From Azolla caroliniana (Eukaryota; Polypodiophyta): a stretch of DNA of 64,000 nucleotides. The notes beneath the pieces were generated by a model, which had not been told where the DNA came from, did no database searches, and saw nothing but the letters and a program-made list of their open reading frames with translations. The translations under genes were made by a program, and so were the position numbers. Positions 1 through 10,088 of this stretch are shown in pieces (within the stretch, counting starts at the first letter, position 1; the number at the start of each line of letters is the position of its first letter). Location of the stretch: the NCBI GenBank assembly GCA_043228905.1, contig JBHGNT010000012.1:9424001-9488000 (forward strand), read 5' to 3'.

Positions 1-462
1 TGCTCCAAACTTCGACGCTAACCCTCCAAGCTAGACCTGCACTATTTCGTCGTCCTCGACATTTACATCGATGGAGGTGATAGAGTCGCAGATGTCCTTG
101 ATCTTGGAGGTGTAATCAGCCACAGACATCCCGTTGTCGAACATTGCTCAACTCTTGCCTGAGTTGAAGTTTCCTGGATGTGGTGTTTGCGGCGAAAATA
201 TTTTTCAGATTTCCCCAAGCATCCTTTTGCGTCTTCGCATCCCGAATGTAGCTTAGAAGCTGACCGCTCACACAAGATGCAAAGCAATAGAGAACTCTGC
301 CTGCTGCTTGTTCCTAGGCCGGAAAGTCTCTGTGTGTTGATTCGGGTGTTGTGTCATTCGTGCCATCGACATAACTCCAATAGTCGTGCCTCGAGCAGGT
401 GCGTACGACCAAGATGCATAGTTGCTTCTGTCGAGCTTCTCCGTCGGAAGCGAGCTAGCCAT
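1..462 (-). pseudogene. CoA gag fragment (UBN2-type copia Gag)
   Basis: The reading starts at ATG 460-462 with the copia Gag opening TEKLDRSNYASWSY. Downstream, in a shifted frame, are the Gag hallmarks HRDFPA, SYIRDAKTQKDAWGNLK and LQLRQELSNVRQ, then DYTSKIKDICDSITSI after another frame change. Order and spacing match the copia Gag capsid-like domain, which packages element RNA. At least two frameshifts and stops break it, and the C-terminal part lies outside the window. A sister copy is at 59830-60239. Confidence 0.8.
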
Positions 463-547
463 TCCTCTATCCATTCTTGTTTTTCTTCAGTTTGTCAGAG
501 TGATTAGGGTTTCTTTGTTTTTCTGGAGCAGAGGACTTCAAACCTTG

Positions 548-560
548 CGCTCTGATACCA
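548..560 (-). other. CoA primer-binding site (tRNA-Met type)
   Basis: The minus strand reads TGGTATCAGAGCG directly after the LTR terminal CA. This is the standard copia primer site for initiator tRNA-Met. Confidence 0.85.
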
Positions 561-672
561 TGTAAAAAGAATAGTACTTGTGCAAAAGTGTAACAAACAC
601 AACTGGGTAACATAGACAAACACAAGAAGGTTTAATGGAGACCTTAAACGACATAACATATGCAGGCGAGCG

Positions 673-765
<93 letters not shown>

Positions 766-1010
766 TGTACAGAGAACGCGCTCAGAGAGCTCTTTTATAC
801 AAGTCCATACGGACTGACAAAAGTACTGACTCGTACTTCAATGCTCATTAATGAGCCTCCTACACTAACTCGCAAAATTATTCCTTCGCGGAATATCTAT
901 CTAACGGCCTCTCGGTTTACGCACCGCTATGGCCACTAGTTGTGCGCACGGTTTACGCACCCAGTCTACGCACTGGTTTATGCACCCAATGTTGAGCTTG
1001 TATCTCAACA
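561..1010 (-). repeat. CoA 5' LTR
   Basis: A 450-bp segment bounded by TG and CA with the primer site abutting its internal end. It shares long blocks with 4783-5197 (for example the stretch around the 'tccatacggactgac' motif and 'gcggaatatctatctaacgg'). It contains a long GA microsatellite, which makes it longer than its relatives. Confidence 0.85.
676..762. repeat. (GA)n microsatellite inside the CoA LTR
   Basis: About 43 uninterrupted GA dinucleotides. A shorter GA run sits at the same place in the related LTR at 4783-5197, so the array expanded within the family LTR. Confidence 0.98.
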
Positions 1011-1827
1011 ATATTGAATTTGTTTGCTTTTCTGTCTTGGGGTGAAATGTCATCAGTTTTTGTTTTTTAAACTTCAAGTAGGAGATATGAGACTAAACTA
1101 CAAGTTACAGACAAAGATAGAATGATCCAATACAATATTATTTGGACATTGATTTGGAAAATGTTGACAACCTAGAATGTTAGAACTTGCATGTGTCAAT
1201 AAACAAGGTTCTCAGCTAGTGATGAAGTAACTAAACAAAATTATTGCAATGATAATGTCAGCCATCAAGATTACAAGCATGCAATCATCAAAATAACAAG
1301 CGTGCAAAAACCCCCTCATATATAAGCATACCATTTCATATTGCAAAAGACCTTAACAATTGTTAAATGAAAACATAAGAAATTGTGCCGAAAAGGATAC
1401 CAAAGGAAGAAGAACCAAGGATAGAACATAGCATGCGTCAAGAGGAATATATGTCTAAACACTACCCCAAATATAGAAAGGAGGTCCTAAATGTCCAAGA
1501 CTATTTTTGTTAAGTAGATGGCACGTGGTGCACTGGTTGTGAGGATATGGGCACCTACAAGGAACCCCAAGCAACTAATACAAGAAAAGAGGGATAGAAC
1601 AAAATGAATGCAATGCAAGACAATGGGTAACCTAGTGTGAAACAAACACACTTTGTAAAAGCTATAAAAGCCACTATGTAGTGTATATTATAGTTATTCT
1701 AAAATTAATAGTTTCTCCAAGTGACTATTGTGGGAAGCCTCCTCTTTTATCTCCCTAATGTAATTAAGAGCTGAGAGAGATTAATGAGAGAGGTTAGTAA
1801 ACCAAGTTCTAATCTCTCTCTCTCTCT
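1011..1827. other. Unassigned AT-rich sequence
   Basis: No ORF, repeat pair or recognised motif could be supported here. The stretch ends in a short CT microsatellite just before the LnB fragment. Confidence 0.6.
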
Positions 1828-2262
1828 TGTGTTGAAGAAGTTGTCATTGGGAATGTTGTGATTATGCTTTTGTTATATGCAGATATTGTAGTGCTTTTTG
1901 CAAATACTTTGGGAGATGCACAAAAGCTTATGAAGGCATTGGAAATTTTTTGCATGCATACTAAATTAAGTGTCAATAGCTCTAAAACAAAGATTATGCT
2001 TGTGAAGAACCAAAAAAGAGATAAACTATGCATTATGTACAACAATGAGCCACTTCAATGTGTGGAAAGCTTCAAATATCTTGGCCTTGAAGTTCCTTCA
2101 AATCATAGATAGAATTAATGTGGTACACGCCGCTTAGAGGCGGGTAAGCGAGCATACTATGCATTTGAGAACACATGCAATCTTGGAGATATTAAGTGTT
2201 GGGTCCTCAAGAAATATCTTTTCGACACTTTGGTGACACCGGTTCTTCTCTATGGGGTTGTG
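1828..2262 (+). pseudogene. LnB LINE reverse transcriptase fragment
   Basis: Nearly the same sequence as 38801-39230 of the longer LnB copy. It encodes the RT palm around LLLYADIVVLFANTLGDA, where the catalytic YADD box reads YADI. The copy is truncated on both sides: it begins after a CT-rich run and ends where the GyB LTR starts at 2263, so GyB probably inserted into it. A stop lies just after the EVPSNHR segment. Confidence 0.85.
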
Positions 2263-2698
2263 TTGTCACCGGGATGGACAAGCCACTAAGACAGGGTGTC
2301 CTTTTGGAACACTTCACCAAAGTGTGGTACGGTAAGGAATGTGCAGACCGTGATATAGAACTGATCCTTCCTGGTTACTATCCAGAATGATTAACTTGAT
2401 ACACACGTATGATAATCACATTAAGCATAGAACGGTATTAACAAGATACACAGTATGTAAAGACACAACACCTCTCTATTAATTATCCTTCGTTCCTTAC
2501 ATCGTCTCTGGATCCTTTTATAGGTATCTGACTGGGTTACCAACTGGTGCCAACCGGCAATCGGCTACGAACCGGTTCAGATCCGGATCGGCATACCGAT
2601 TCCGGGTCCGTTCATCCGCTCTTATAATTATCATAATTGAACTAATTACAACTCCCAAAACCGACTCCCCTTTCATACTCTGGCCTAACCGGCCAACT
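2263..2698 (-). repeat. GyB 3' LTR
   Basis: A 436-bp LTR. In plus reading it begins TGTTGTCAC and ends GGCCAACT, where the expected terminal A is a T. It aligns along its length with the reverse complement of 6442-7081, minus that copy's internal duplication. Its promoter region carries the TATAAAAGG motif seen at 6619. Confidence 0.85.
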
Positions 2699-2738
2699 CA
2701 TGGCACGCCCGTGGGATAGTACATTGTACGTCGAACCC
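2699..2738 (-). promoter_or_regulatory. Conserved pre-LTR block of GyB with a small hairpin
   Basis: Lies directly inside the 3' LTR where a polypurine tract is expected. The plus strand reads TGGCACGCCCGTGGGA, then the hairpin GTAC-ATT-GTAC at 2719-2729, starting 20 nt from the LTR. The same arrangement occurs at 18716-18753, 19203-19243, 20437-20476 and 60713-60755. Confidence 0.7.
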
Positions 2739-2751
2739 ATGGTTAGCCCCT

Positions 2752-4617
2752 TCATTCATCCTCCAAAATGTCTAGAATGCTCTGGTCCAACGGTTCCAAT
2801 GGTTCATCAGGTACTTGCTCCTCCAGTTGTAGTTCACAATTGGCAACGGTTCGGTTCACGGCTTAATGGCTTAACGGTTTCAACAGTTCGGTTCGGTTCG
2901 GTTTCATCAGTAAAAAAACATGGTTTAAACGGTTTAACGGTTTTTTATTTTTTATTCATTGTTTATTTTTTAAATAAAATTTTAAAATTTTAAAAAAATT
3001 CTAAAAATTGTTTTTAAACAATCTTTTCATTTTTAGACCTTATTTTCACATTTTAGGAACATCTTTAAAATTTTAAAATTTTAAAAAATGAAATATTATA
3101 AATTTTAAAAAATAAAAAATTTGACCTATGTTGAAAACCGAAAACGAACCACGAAACCGCGGTTTTTACGGTTTAATGGTTTAATCCTCCAGTTGTAGTT
3201 AACAATCGGCAACGGTTCGGTTCGCGGCTTAACGACTTAACGGTTTCAACGGTTTGGTTTGGTTTGGTTTCATAAGTAAAAAAACACGATTTAAACGGTT
3301 TAACGGTTTTTTATTTTTTATTCATTGTTTATTTTTTAAATAAAATTCTAAAAATTGTTTTTAAACAATCTTTTCATTTTTAGACCTTATTTTCACATTT
3401 TAGGAACATCTTAAAAATTGTAAAATTTTAAAAAATGAAATATTATAAATTTTAAAACATAAAAAATTTAACCTATGTTGAAAACCGAAAACGAACCACG
3501 AAACCGCGGTTTTTACAGTTTAATGGTTTAATGGTTTAAAAAATGTTTAACGGATTCGCAGTTCGGTTCGGTTTGGACCCTCTCAAACCGAACTGAACTG
3601 AACCGAACTAAACCGTTGTCGATTGTTAGTTATAGTAGTAGTAGTTGTTGTTCCTCTGGTTGTAGTTGTTGTTGTTGTTGTTGGTCTCTGGCCTGCTCTC
3701 CGACCTGCTCTTCCTCTCCGGCTCTACTGGTCTCGGCGCTTTGGGCTCCATCTCCTCTGTCCTTGGCTCCTCCTGCTGCTGCACTGGGTCTTTGTCTGGC
3801 TCCTTCGGTCTAACATCTTCCAGTTGTTCTACTCGGGCTTCGTTTGGTTGGCCTGCTCTGGTCCCGGCTACATTCGGTGGCTGCTCTGGAGATTGCTCTC
3901 CGTTACTGATGTTAATTGCCGCCGACATTTGCGATATTATCTACTGTCTTCGCTCCCATTCGTATCCCTCGAATTGGAGTTGAGTGCCAAGCTGGTCATC
4001 ATCCAACTGTTCTACCAGCCGCCTTACAACCGCCAATTGTTCCCTTGCCAGGGACAAGAAATCGTCTGACAACTCCTCTCGGATGGTTACAATACTCTCC
4101 GCATCCATCTTGTAGAAGTTGTCACCATCCTTTCTCTGGTTTTTCGCATCCGCTCGCAGCATCTGTAATTCCTCTGCCTGTTGTGCCCATTTTGACCACC
4201 ATTGTACTGAGCTTTCACCAATCATACTCTTTGTTCGTTCTTTCCATGCCAGCACAATGTCGCAGATCCGGACGAGCCCCATCTTGGATTTGTCCTCTGC
4301 AACCTGCTTTTCCTCCTTCAACTTCTTTATCAGGCCCGTGGTTGCCTGTGGCTGCACCTCATATTCCAGGAATTGGGTTTGATAATTTGTCTGAACTCTG
4401 TTCAACGCCATCTTTGCTCGTTCCGTCTCCTCATAATGATGCTGGTTGAGCTCCATCCAGTCCCTTGCCGCTTCTTCCAGTGCCTTTGCCATGTCGACCG
4501 CCTTGGTCCGTTCTTCCGCCAATGCCTTCGTCGCCCTATTGACTTCCTTCCGGAGTTCCCCTAGCTTCTCCTGCTGCCGGTCACCTTCTGCCATTAACTT
4601 CTTGTGACATTGGGGTT
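2752..4617 (-). pseudogene. GyB orfB, coiled-coil 3' ORF, interrupted by a transposon
   Basis: From 4617 downward the minus strand encodes a long Glu/Lys/Ala-rich coiled coil (KALAEERTKAVDMAKALEEA), a conserved segment with SSVQWWSKWAQQAEELQMLRA, a REELSDDFLSLA motif, and a Gln-rich tail. It resumes on the far side of the TIR element with the conserved C-terminus PLDQSILDILEDE and a TGA at 2752-2754. Homologous to orfB of GyA (20489-22576) and GyC. Function unknown; the form suggests a self-associating structural or RNP protein. The N-terminal part is missing. Confidence 0.75.
2836..3626. mobile_element. Short non-autonomous TIR transposon, hAT-like, with internal tandem duplication
   Basis: An AT-rich, non-coding 791-bp insert in GyB orfB. 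The ends are imperfect inverted repeats: ACAATTGGCAACGGTT on the left and the reverse complement of AACCGTTGTCGATTGT on the right, both followed inward by GGTTCGGTT-type repeats common in plant hAT-like MITEs. The flanks share TAGTT, a possible partial target duplication. About 366 bp is duplicated in tandem (2820-3185 and 3186-~3545), and the duplicated unit includes host flank, so the duplication arose after insertion. Confidence 0.6.
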
Positions 4618-4782
4618 TTTTTAGTGTTGGGAGAGCTAAGCTAGACAATCTAGCAAGCTAAAGGGAATCATTTAGAGGGAGGATTTGTTTTTTTAAAGGG
4701 AGCCATAAACAATGATTGCACTTAATTGTCATGTTGATATGTCATGAAACATCCAAGATATTGTTTGAATATTTGGTTTATT
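4618..4782. other. Unassigned spacer between GyB and the CoA LTR
   Basis: 165 bp with no ORF, inverted repeat or match that I can see elsewhere in the window. Confidence 0.5.
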
Positions 4783-4887
4783 TGTAAAAAGAATAGTACG
4801 TGTGCGGAAGCATAACAGACAGAACCGGGTAACACAAACGAACACAAGAAGGTTTAATGGAGAGCTTAAACGACACAATGTATGTAG

Positions 4888-4918
<31 letters not shown>

Positions 4919-5197
4919 AGAAGAACACACAAAACTCAAATTCAAAAATAATAACACTCTGTACATAGAACGTGCTTAGAGAGCGCTTTTATACAAGTCC
5001 ATACGGACTGACATAAGTACTGACTTGTACTTGAATGCTCATTAATGAGCCTCCTACACTAACTCCCAAGATTACTCCTTCGCGGAATATCTATCTAACG
5101 GCCTCTCGGTTTACCCATCGCTACGGCCGCTAGTTGTGCACACGGTTTATGCACCCAGTCTATGCACTGGTTTACGCACCGGTTTACACACCCAATG
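4783..5197 (-). repeat. CoA LTR fragment
   Basis: Begins TGTAAAAAGAATAG, as the LTR at 561 does, and runs parallel to it through the GA microsatellite and the 'gcggaatatctatctaacgg' segment. The last 13 or so bases of the LTR are missing because CoB begins at 5198. No internal CoA sequence adjoins it, so it is a solo or truncated LTR. Confidence 0.85.
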
Positions 5198-5880
5198 TGA
5201 TCCGGTGATGAATAAGGAAGACCTAATGAGAACCAGAAGAGATCCGGAAACCGAAGGAGAGCCGGTAAGAACTGGAAGAGAGACATATCTGTAAATATGT
5301 TTCTTGAGTAAGCCTATTGAGGCTATATTTGTAAATAGCCCTATGTTCATATCAGTATAAATATGACTAAGGGCAATGACTTTGGTAGTAGTTGTTATTG
5401 TCATATTGTTGTATAGAGAGCGACAGAGAGAAATAGAGAGAGCGAGAGAGTAGCTAAGAGCAGTCTTTGTTGTAACCGCCGTCTGATGAAGATCGCGAGC
5501 ACGAGGTCGTTGCCTTTATGCCTCCACTTTGTATTTCCTCTGATATAGTGATAGTTGCAGTCCGTGGGCTACTGTGGTTTTTTCCCTATCAGGGTTTTCC
5601 ACGTAAACATCCTATGTATTTCTCGGTGTACCCCCCATTTCCCATTTCTATATTCCCTTCTCATCGAAGTGATTCAAGACTCGGTTGTGGCCGAGCAATA
5701 TTCCACGTTTTTCTTATCAATCTAGTATCAGAGCGAACAACAGAGGAAATGGAAGAATTGTTCGGGGGCATGTTCAAGCTCACCAGCTCCAACTACTCAA
5801 TGTGGAAGTTGAAGATGAGGGATACGTTGGTGATTAAAGATATTTGGTTGCTGATTCAATTCGGGGGAGACGTTCTATAG
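5198..5880 (+). mobile_element. CoB: 5' end of a second Ty1/copia family
   Basis: Plus strand: an LTR of about 520 bp (5198-5719), a tRNA-Met primer site with one change (TAGTATCAGAGC, 5723-5734), then gag. The LTR shares blocks with 11313-11760, including the conserved 'gtaaatatgttt' and 'agtataaatatgact' (TATA region) segments. The element breaks off within gag near 5865. It lies in the CoA LTR, so CoB is the younger insertion. Confidence 0.8.
5749..5880 (+). pseudogene. CoB gag, N-terminal fragment
   Basis: ATG at 5749 opens the copia Gag start: MEELFGGMFKLTSSNYSMWK, then KMRDTLVIKDIWL. This is the usual motif in which Gag begins with a short leader and an NYxxWK signature. Only about 40 residues remain before the reading leaves the family and stops. 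Not functional. Confidence 0.75.
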
Positions 5881-6189
5881 CTCGTTGGAAAGCTCTTTCA
5901 AAGAGCTTTCTAAAGAATGTTCATTTACTAAATTTCGTTACTATGGCAAAAATTATGAGCATTTTCATTTGCAACCATCTTTGCCCCACGGTTCCTCAAA
6001 TGCAAGATAGATTTTGAAGCCCTAAATCGAGTGAAAGGTACATTCTCTCTCGCTCCCTCTTTGTCTCTCTCTTCCCATAGGGTTTGTCCCTACAATGGCA
6101 AACACTCGTAAAGCCACCGCAAAGTTCGGAGGTATGATTGATAATGAGCCGAGATCACCAACAAATCTTGATTCCAATGTGTTGATGGG
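5881..6189 (+). other. Unassigned retroelement leader-like sequence
   Basis: A non-repetitive stretch with an ATG at 6095 opening a 53-codon ORF (MANTRKATAKFGG...). The CT-rich leader before this ATG resembles the 5' leader of a retroelement gag, but I cannot tie it to a family. The ORF runs on into the LTR-like fragment that follows, so its C-terminus is probably chimeric. Confidence 0.35.
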
Positions 6190-6441
6190 GTCGGGGGTGG
6201 AGCCATTCTCCCAAGGGGGTTACGAAAGAAAGAGAGAGGAGAGTGAAAACAAGTAATGACACCAAAATGAGAGGGGAAAAATGTATATTCATTAGATGCC
6301 CCATAAGGGGTTTATATAATACATAATGTAACGGTAAATAATGACCGTTACAAAAGAGACGACCTTTACACTCTTGTCACATGCACATAATTGTGCATGT
6401 GCTCACACATACTCATCCTCACACACTCATTTACTTTACAC
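6190..6441 (-). repeat. LTR fragment related to NA1
   Basis: Shares the order of motifs seen in the NA1 LTRs at 60320-60710 and 62830-63219: a 'ggagccattctcccaaggggg' region, a GA-rich run, 'ccccataaggggttta', and a tail rich in CACA/CTCA. Both ends are lost, and GyB starts at 6442. Confidence 0.55.
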
Positions 6442-7081
6442 TGTTGGTCGGTTAGACTAGAGTATGAAAGGGGAGTCGGTTTTGGGAGTTGTAATTAGTT
6501 CAATTATGATAATTATAAAAGCGGACGGACGGACCCGGAATCGGTATGCCGATCCGGATTTGAACTGGTTCGTAGTCGGTTACCGGTTGGCACCGGTTTG
6601 TAACCCAGCCGGATACCTATAAAAGGATCCGGAGACGATGTAAGGAATGACGGATAATTAATAGAGAGGTGATTGGTCTTTACATATTGTGTATCTTGTT
6701 AATACTGTTCTGTGCTTAATGTGATTATCATACGTGTGTATCAAGTTAATCATTCCGGATAGTAACCGGGAAGGATCGGTCTTGTATCACAGTCTGCACA
6801 TTCCTTACCGTACCACCCTTTGGTGAAGTGTTCCAAAGGGACACTATGTTGACGGATAATTAATAGAGAGGTGATGTGTCTTTACATATTGTGTATCTTG
6901 TTAATACCGTTCTGTGCTTAATGTGATTATCATACGTGTGTATCAAGTTAATCATTCCGGATAGTAACCGGGAATGATCGGTCTTGTATCACGGTCTGCA
7001 CATTCTTTACCGTACCACCCTTTGGTGAAGTATTCCAAAGGGACACGCTGTGTTAGCGGCTTGTCCAACCTAGTGACAACA
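6442..7081 (+). repeat. GyB 5' LTR with an internal duplication
   Basis: Runs from TGTTGGTCGG to GTGACAACA, 640 bp against 436 bp for the copy at 2263-2698. The difference is a 202-bp tandem duplication (6649-6850 and 6851-~7052) downstream of the TATAAAAGG promoter motif near 6619, so it affects the transcribed R/U5 part. Confidence 0.85.
6649..7052. repeat. 202-bp direct tandem duplication in the GyB LTR
   Basis: Both units begin GACGGATAATTAATAGAGAGG and end in the CCAAAGGGACAC region. Only scattered mismatches separate them. Confidence 0.9.
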
Positions 7082-7087
7082 TAGTTT

Positions 7088-7105
7088 TGGCGACCACGAT
7101 TCCTG
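7088..7105 (+). other. GyB primer-binding site
   Basis: TGGCGACCACGATTCCTG follows the LTR after six bases. The same site serves GyA (29387-29405), and its first part serves NA1 (near 62695). It should pair with a tRNA 3' end (CCA complement), but I cannot say which tRNA. Confidence 0.65.
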
Positions 7106-7123
7106 CAAAAAGTGTAGTGAACA

Positions 7124-8450
7124 ATGGGGGAATGGATGCATAGACCAACGAACAACCCAATGGCCGAGCAAGCGCGAAGACTCGCCGAGAGACTACGGAA
7201 GCAGGAGGTTTACCAGCAGGCGGCGGAGGAGATCCGGTCGGATCGGTCTTCTTCTAGAGTGATTTGGCAGGTCGTAGAGGAGTCGCTCCAATTGCAACAA
7301 AACCACCACCCGGACGAAGGAAGTAGTCTAAGCAGTTTGCAAGCAGCGGAGTCCATTCTGTAGACACTAGCCGCAAGAGATGATGGTTTAGAAGCGTTCT
7401 CCGCCATCGAATCGGATTCGAATGGGGAAAACAACGTCCAATCAAATTATCATAGTAGCCACGATACCCTAGACGACCCGGAAGACAACGAGTCGGACCA
7501 CATACCGACACCGGAGCCGGAAACAACAAAACTGAAAGCTCCAGACAAAACGATCGGCACGGAACAACAAGAGGTGGAACAAGTTCCGACACCACAACCT
7601 GAGTCACCAACGGAATAGGAGGAGCGAGTTCCGACACCGACCCAAGAAGACGACGACACAATGCCGTACCAATATCCGAAGTATCAGGATGACCCAGACG
7701 CGGAAACCCATGTATACACGTTTCTCCAAACTTGGGAGGTGAATCATGTCTTCCAACGACTGAACGAAGCCGAGGTAGAACGATCAAAATTGCAGAATTT
7801 GGCATGACTTTAGAGGGACCCGCGGCACGTTGGCACTCCAAGCACCGCCCGAGCAGTATTTTTGGTAGCGCTCCGGGAACCTCTCCGAACGGTGTGTGCG
7901 GTCATAGATTTTCGGACCAGCACAATAGATCAGGTCATTGATCGGGTCATGGAAATGGACAAAAGAAGTTCGTGGTTGACGATGGGAGCACTCCAAAGAA
8001 CACTCCCTACCGAAGAGGACCTATGCTTTCGTCAGGCGGTCCAATGCACGACGTGCCTTAACCCCAGGCACTCAACAATAGAGTGCACGATGAGATCGCA
8101 GTGCATGCTATGCCACTCCTGGTCACATAGAATGGACCGCTGCGAGTACAACTTGCTGAATTGGCAAGCTGCACCAGTCCGGCACATCGAGACCCGGAAC
8201 GACCGGGAGGACAAAGAAGAACGATTTCGGCGAGACGATCGCTACCGACTGGTACAAGACGTCTAATACAATGACTGACGAGACAATTATGACCAGGACC
8301 GGAGCAAGAGAAACCGCGACTATAACGGCGATCATTATAATCAAGATTACTTCCCCGACTATGATCGGAGAAAAGAGGATGAACGGGAAGACGATGAAGA
8401 CCGGCACCGGCAAGGATACTGGGGAGAGAATCGGGACCGGTAAAAGACAA
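7124..8450 (+). pseudogene. GyB gag pseudogene
   Basis: Homologous to the N-terminal third of the GyA polyprotein: ATG at 7124, the ARRLAERLRK start, a Pro/Glu-rich linker, the MPYQYPKYQDDPDAE motif, then the Gag core (LREPLRTVCAVIDF) and two zinc knuckles of CX2CX4HX4C form (CTTCLNPRHSTIEC, CMLCHSWSHRMDRC). Stops near 7361, 7617 and 7806 and an internal deletion near 7850 remove part of the capsid-like domain. The Arg/Asp/Tyr-rich tail after the knuckles is still visible to about 8450. Confidence 0.8.
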
Positions 8451-9394
8451 CACACTGACACCTCGCTCCGAGGGATTAGAGCCAATGAAGGAAATGGAAC
8501 CTGATCGGCCAGTAACGGCAAGAGAAGTACCAATCTCACCGGGTTGACAGGCATAACAAGAAAAGAAGTTGCCATTAGAAACAACAATACAACCAGGGGT
8601 TGTGGCGAGAGCAGAGCCAACACCGCAACCAGAACCGGCAAGGCAACAAGGCACCGACAGTCAATGGTTGCGATGGATCGGAGAGTAGGTGGCCGGGATT
8701 GTAAGCCAAATTGAAGCGGAAGAGAGAGCACAACGGGATTGGTTGTTCGCCACAACCGAAGAACTTGAGAAGGTCCGGTCGAGGATCTGAAGCATGGAGG
8801 AAGGAATTGAGAAGGCCAAAGCAGACACAGCCAGAAAGGTCAATCAGGGGCCGACAGGACCAGAATCGGTGGCGTCGGTGACTAAGTAGACAGATAACAC
8901 GCAGGTACCTCTGCCAGCTCCAGAGACAAGCATCACACGGGAGCAAGAACTCTCCACTCTTAGGGAACAGTTAGAAACCCATGAGGCCTTGAGGGCTAGA
9001 GAACGAGAGCAGAAGAAGGCAGAGGAGGATGAGAAACGAAGACTCGAAGAAAATCTCCAGCAAAGCTGCCAATCAAATGACTTGTTGAAGGAAGAAAATG
9101 AGAAGTTGCTACACGAGAAGGATAACCTCCGGCGATCGGCGGAAAACGAAATCGAGCGGCTCAAAGAAGAACTCGACGCCAAATAAACCAAAAGCTGAAG
9201 TAGAAGATGGAGGATTTTGAATAACTGCACCGGTATCACAAGCATTTGGATGCAGAGCACAAGAAGGTGACAGGCAGCAGGAGAAGCTAGAGAAACTCTG
9301 GAAGGACGTTAACAAGGCGACGAAGGCATTGGCGGAAGAACAAACCAAGGCGGTCGACATGGCAAAGGCACTGGAAGAAGCGGCAACAGACCGG
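8451..9394 (+). pseudogene. GyB orfB fragment fused behind gag
   Basis: Shows the orfB signature WLRWIGE (with a stop after it), then IEAEERAQRDWLFATTEELE and a strongly charged coiled coil through NEIERLKEELDAK (stop at 9184-9186). It continues past that stop to KALAEEQTKAVDMAKALEEA before the GyD LTR cuts it. Five or more stops. Its place next to gag shows that pol and orfA were deleted between two points within one element. Confidence 0.75.
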
Positions 9395-10075
9395 TGTTGT
9401 GTTGTGACGTGCGTGTGTGGAGAACGAGGCGGGATCATGGGGGCCTTGGATCGAGAAATAACCGAATGAGAAGAGGGGAACGAAACTACCGATGTACTTC
9501 ACACACGCACAGACACACAGATTCACAGGGGTTGCAACTAACTCTGAACAATGGAGACAAAACGAATGTATAGGTATATACAAATCAACGAGTTACAACC
9601 GGCAAGCCAGCGAGTGATAGGCTCCGACGCCTACACACACACACACACACAACACGAGATGGAGACTCTGCCGGAAGCACTCGACATTCCGCGGAGTAGA
9701 GTCGGCCTCCCGAAAACCTGCACAGAACGACTATGGAGAAGACAAAGGAGAAGAGCTCGGTTCCAGTCCGGCAACACTTCATCCTCCACAAAATGCGATA
9801 TCCCCCCCCCCCCCCCCTTTTTACAATACCTCTCCCTCTCTTTTATAGCCCAAGGAGGGAGACCCTTACCATTCGTTACATCATGTTTATTCCCTATCCT
9901 TTCGGATAGGGATACGCCTCGATTTTCTCCCTAATGAATGCGTGCTACCTAGGATTTCACCTCAACCAACTTGTACCTGTCTACGTACTATACAACAAAA
10001 CTTGTGCCCATGTGTAAGGGTTGGTTTACACACGTTATACCTGGTTTTCGCCTAGGGACGGTTTTCTCCACGACA
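9395..10075 (-). repeat. GyD 3' LTR
   Basis: About 681 bp, plus reading TGTTGTG to CGACA. On the minus strand it has a TATAAAAGAGAGG promoter motif near 9848. It contains a CA microsatellite (9632-9651) and a 16-base poly(C) run (9802-9817). The upstream boundary is fixed by the adjacent polypurine tract. Confidence 0.75.
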
Positions 10076-10088
10076 TCCGCCCCCACCT
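10076..10088 (-). other. GyD polypurine tract
   Basis: The minus strand reads AGGTGGGGGCGGA directly before the LTR start TGTCGTGG. This is a classical plus-strand primer, in contrast to the GyA-C families. Confidence 0.8.

Larger units (their letters stand above)
1..1010 (-). mobile_element. CoA: 5' end of a Ty1/copia retrotransposon, cut by the window edge
   Basis: Read on the minus strand this is LTR, primer-binding site, then gag. The LTR (561-1010) ends in CA directly before a TGGTATCAGAGC site complementary to initiator tRNA-Met, the usual copia primer. The gag reading continues off the left edge, so pol is not seen. The same family recurs as an LTR piece at 4783-5197 and as a 5' end in the opposite orientation at 59271-60239. 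The gag reading frame is broken, so this copy is dead. Confidence 0.85.
2263..4617 (-). mobile_element. GyB: 3' portion of a Tat-like Ty3/gypsy element
   Basis: On the minus strand: the C-terminal coiled-coil ORF (orfB), the conserved pre-LTR block, then the 3' LTR. The LTR matches, in inverse orientation, the 5' LTR at 6442-7081. A TIR transposon (2836-3626) interrupts the ORF. Everything upstream of orfB (gag, pol, orfA) is missing; homology stops near 4617. Confidence 0.85.
6442..9394 (+). mobile_element. GyB deletion derivative: LTR, gag and orfB without pol
   Basis: Plus strand: 5' LTR, primer-binding site, gag, then directly the coiled-coil orfB. The whole of pol and orfA is absent, with the join near 8450. 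The copy ends at 9394 where the GyD LTR starts inside orfB. Several stops occur in both remaining genes. Confidence 0.8.

Noticed and set aside
548-560. Possible tRNA gene fragment
   Set aside because: The short tRNA-Met complement is a retrotransposon primer site; no cloverleaf surrounds it. The same holds at 5723, 51228 and 59724.
635-851. ORFs of alternating Arg-Glu residues
   Set aside because: They are translations of the (GA)n microsatellite in an LTR.
3616-4449. Several plus-strand ORFs rich in Ser, Cys, Leu and Val
   Set aside because: They are complements of the Gln/Glu-rich minus-strand orfB of GyB.
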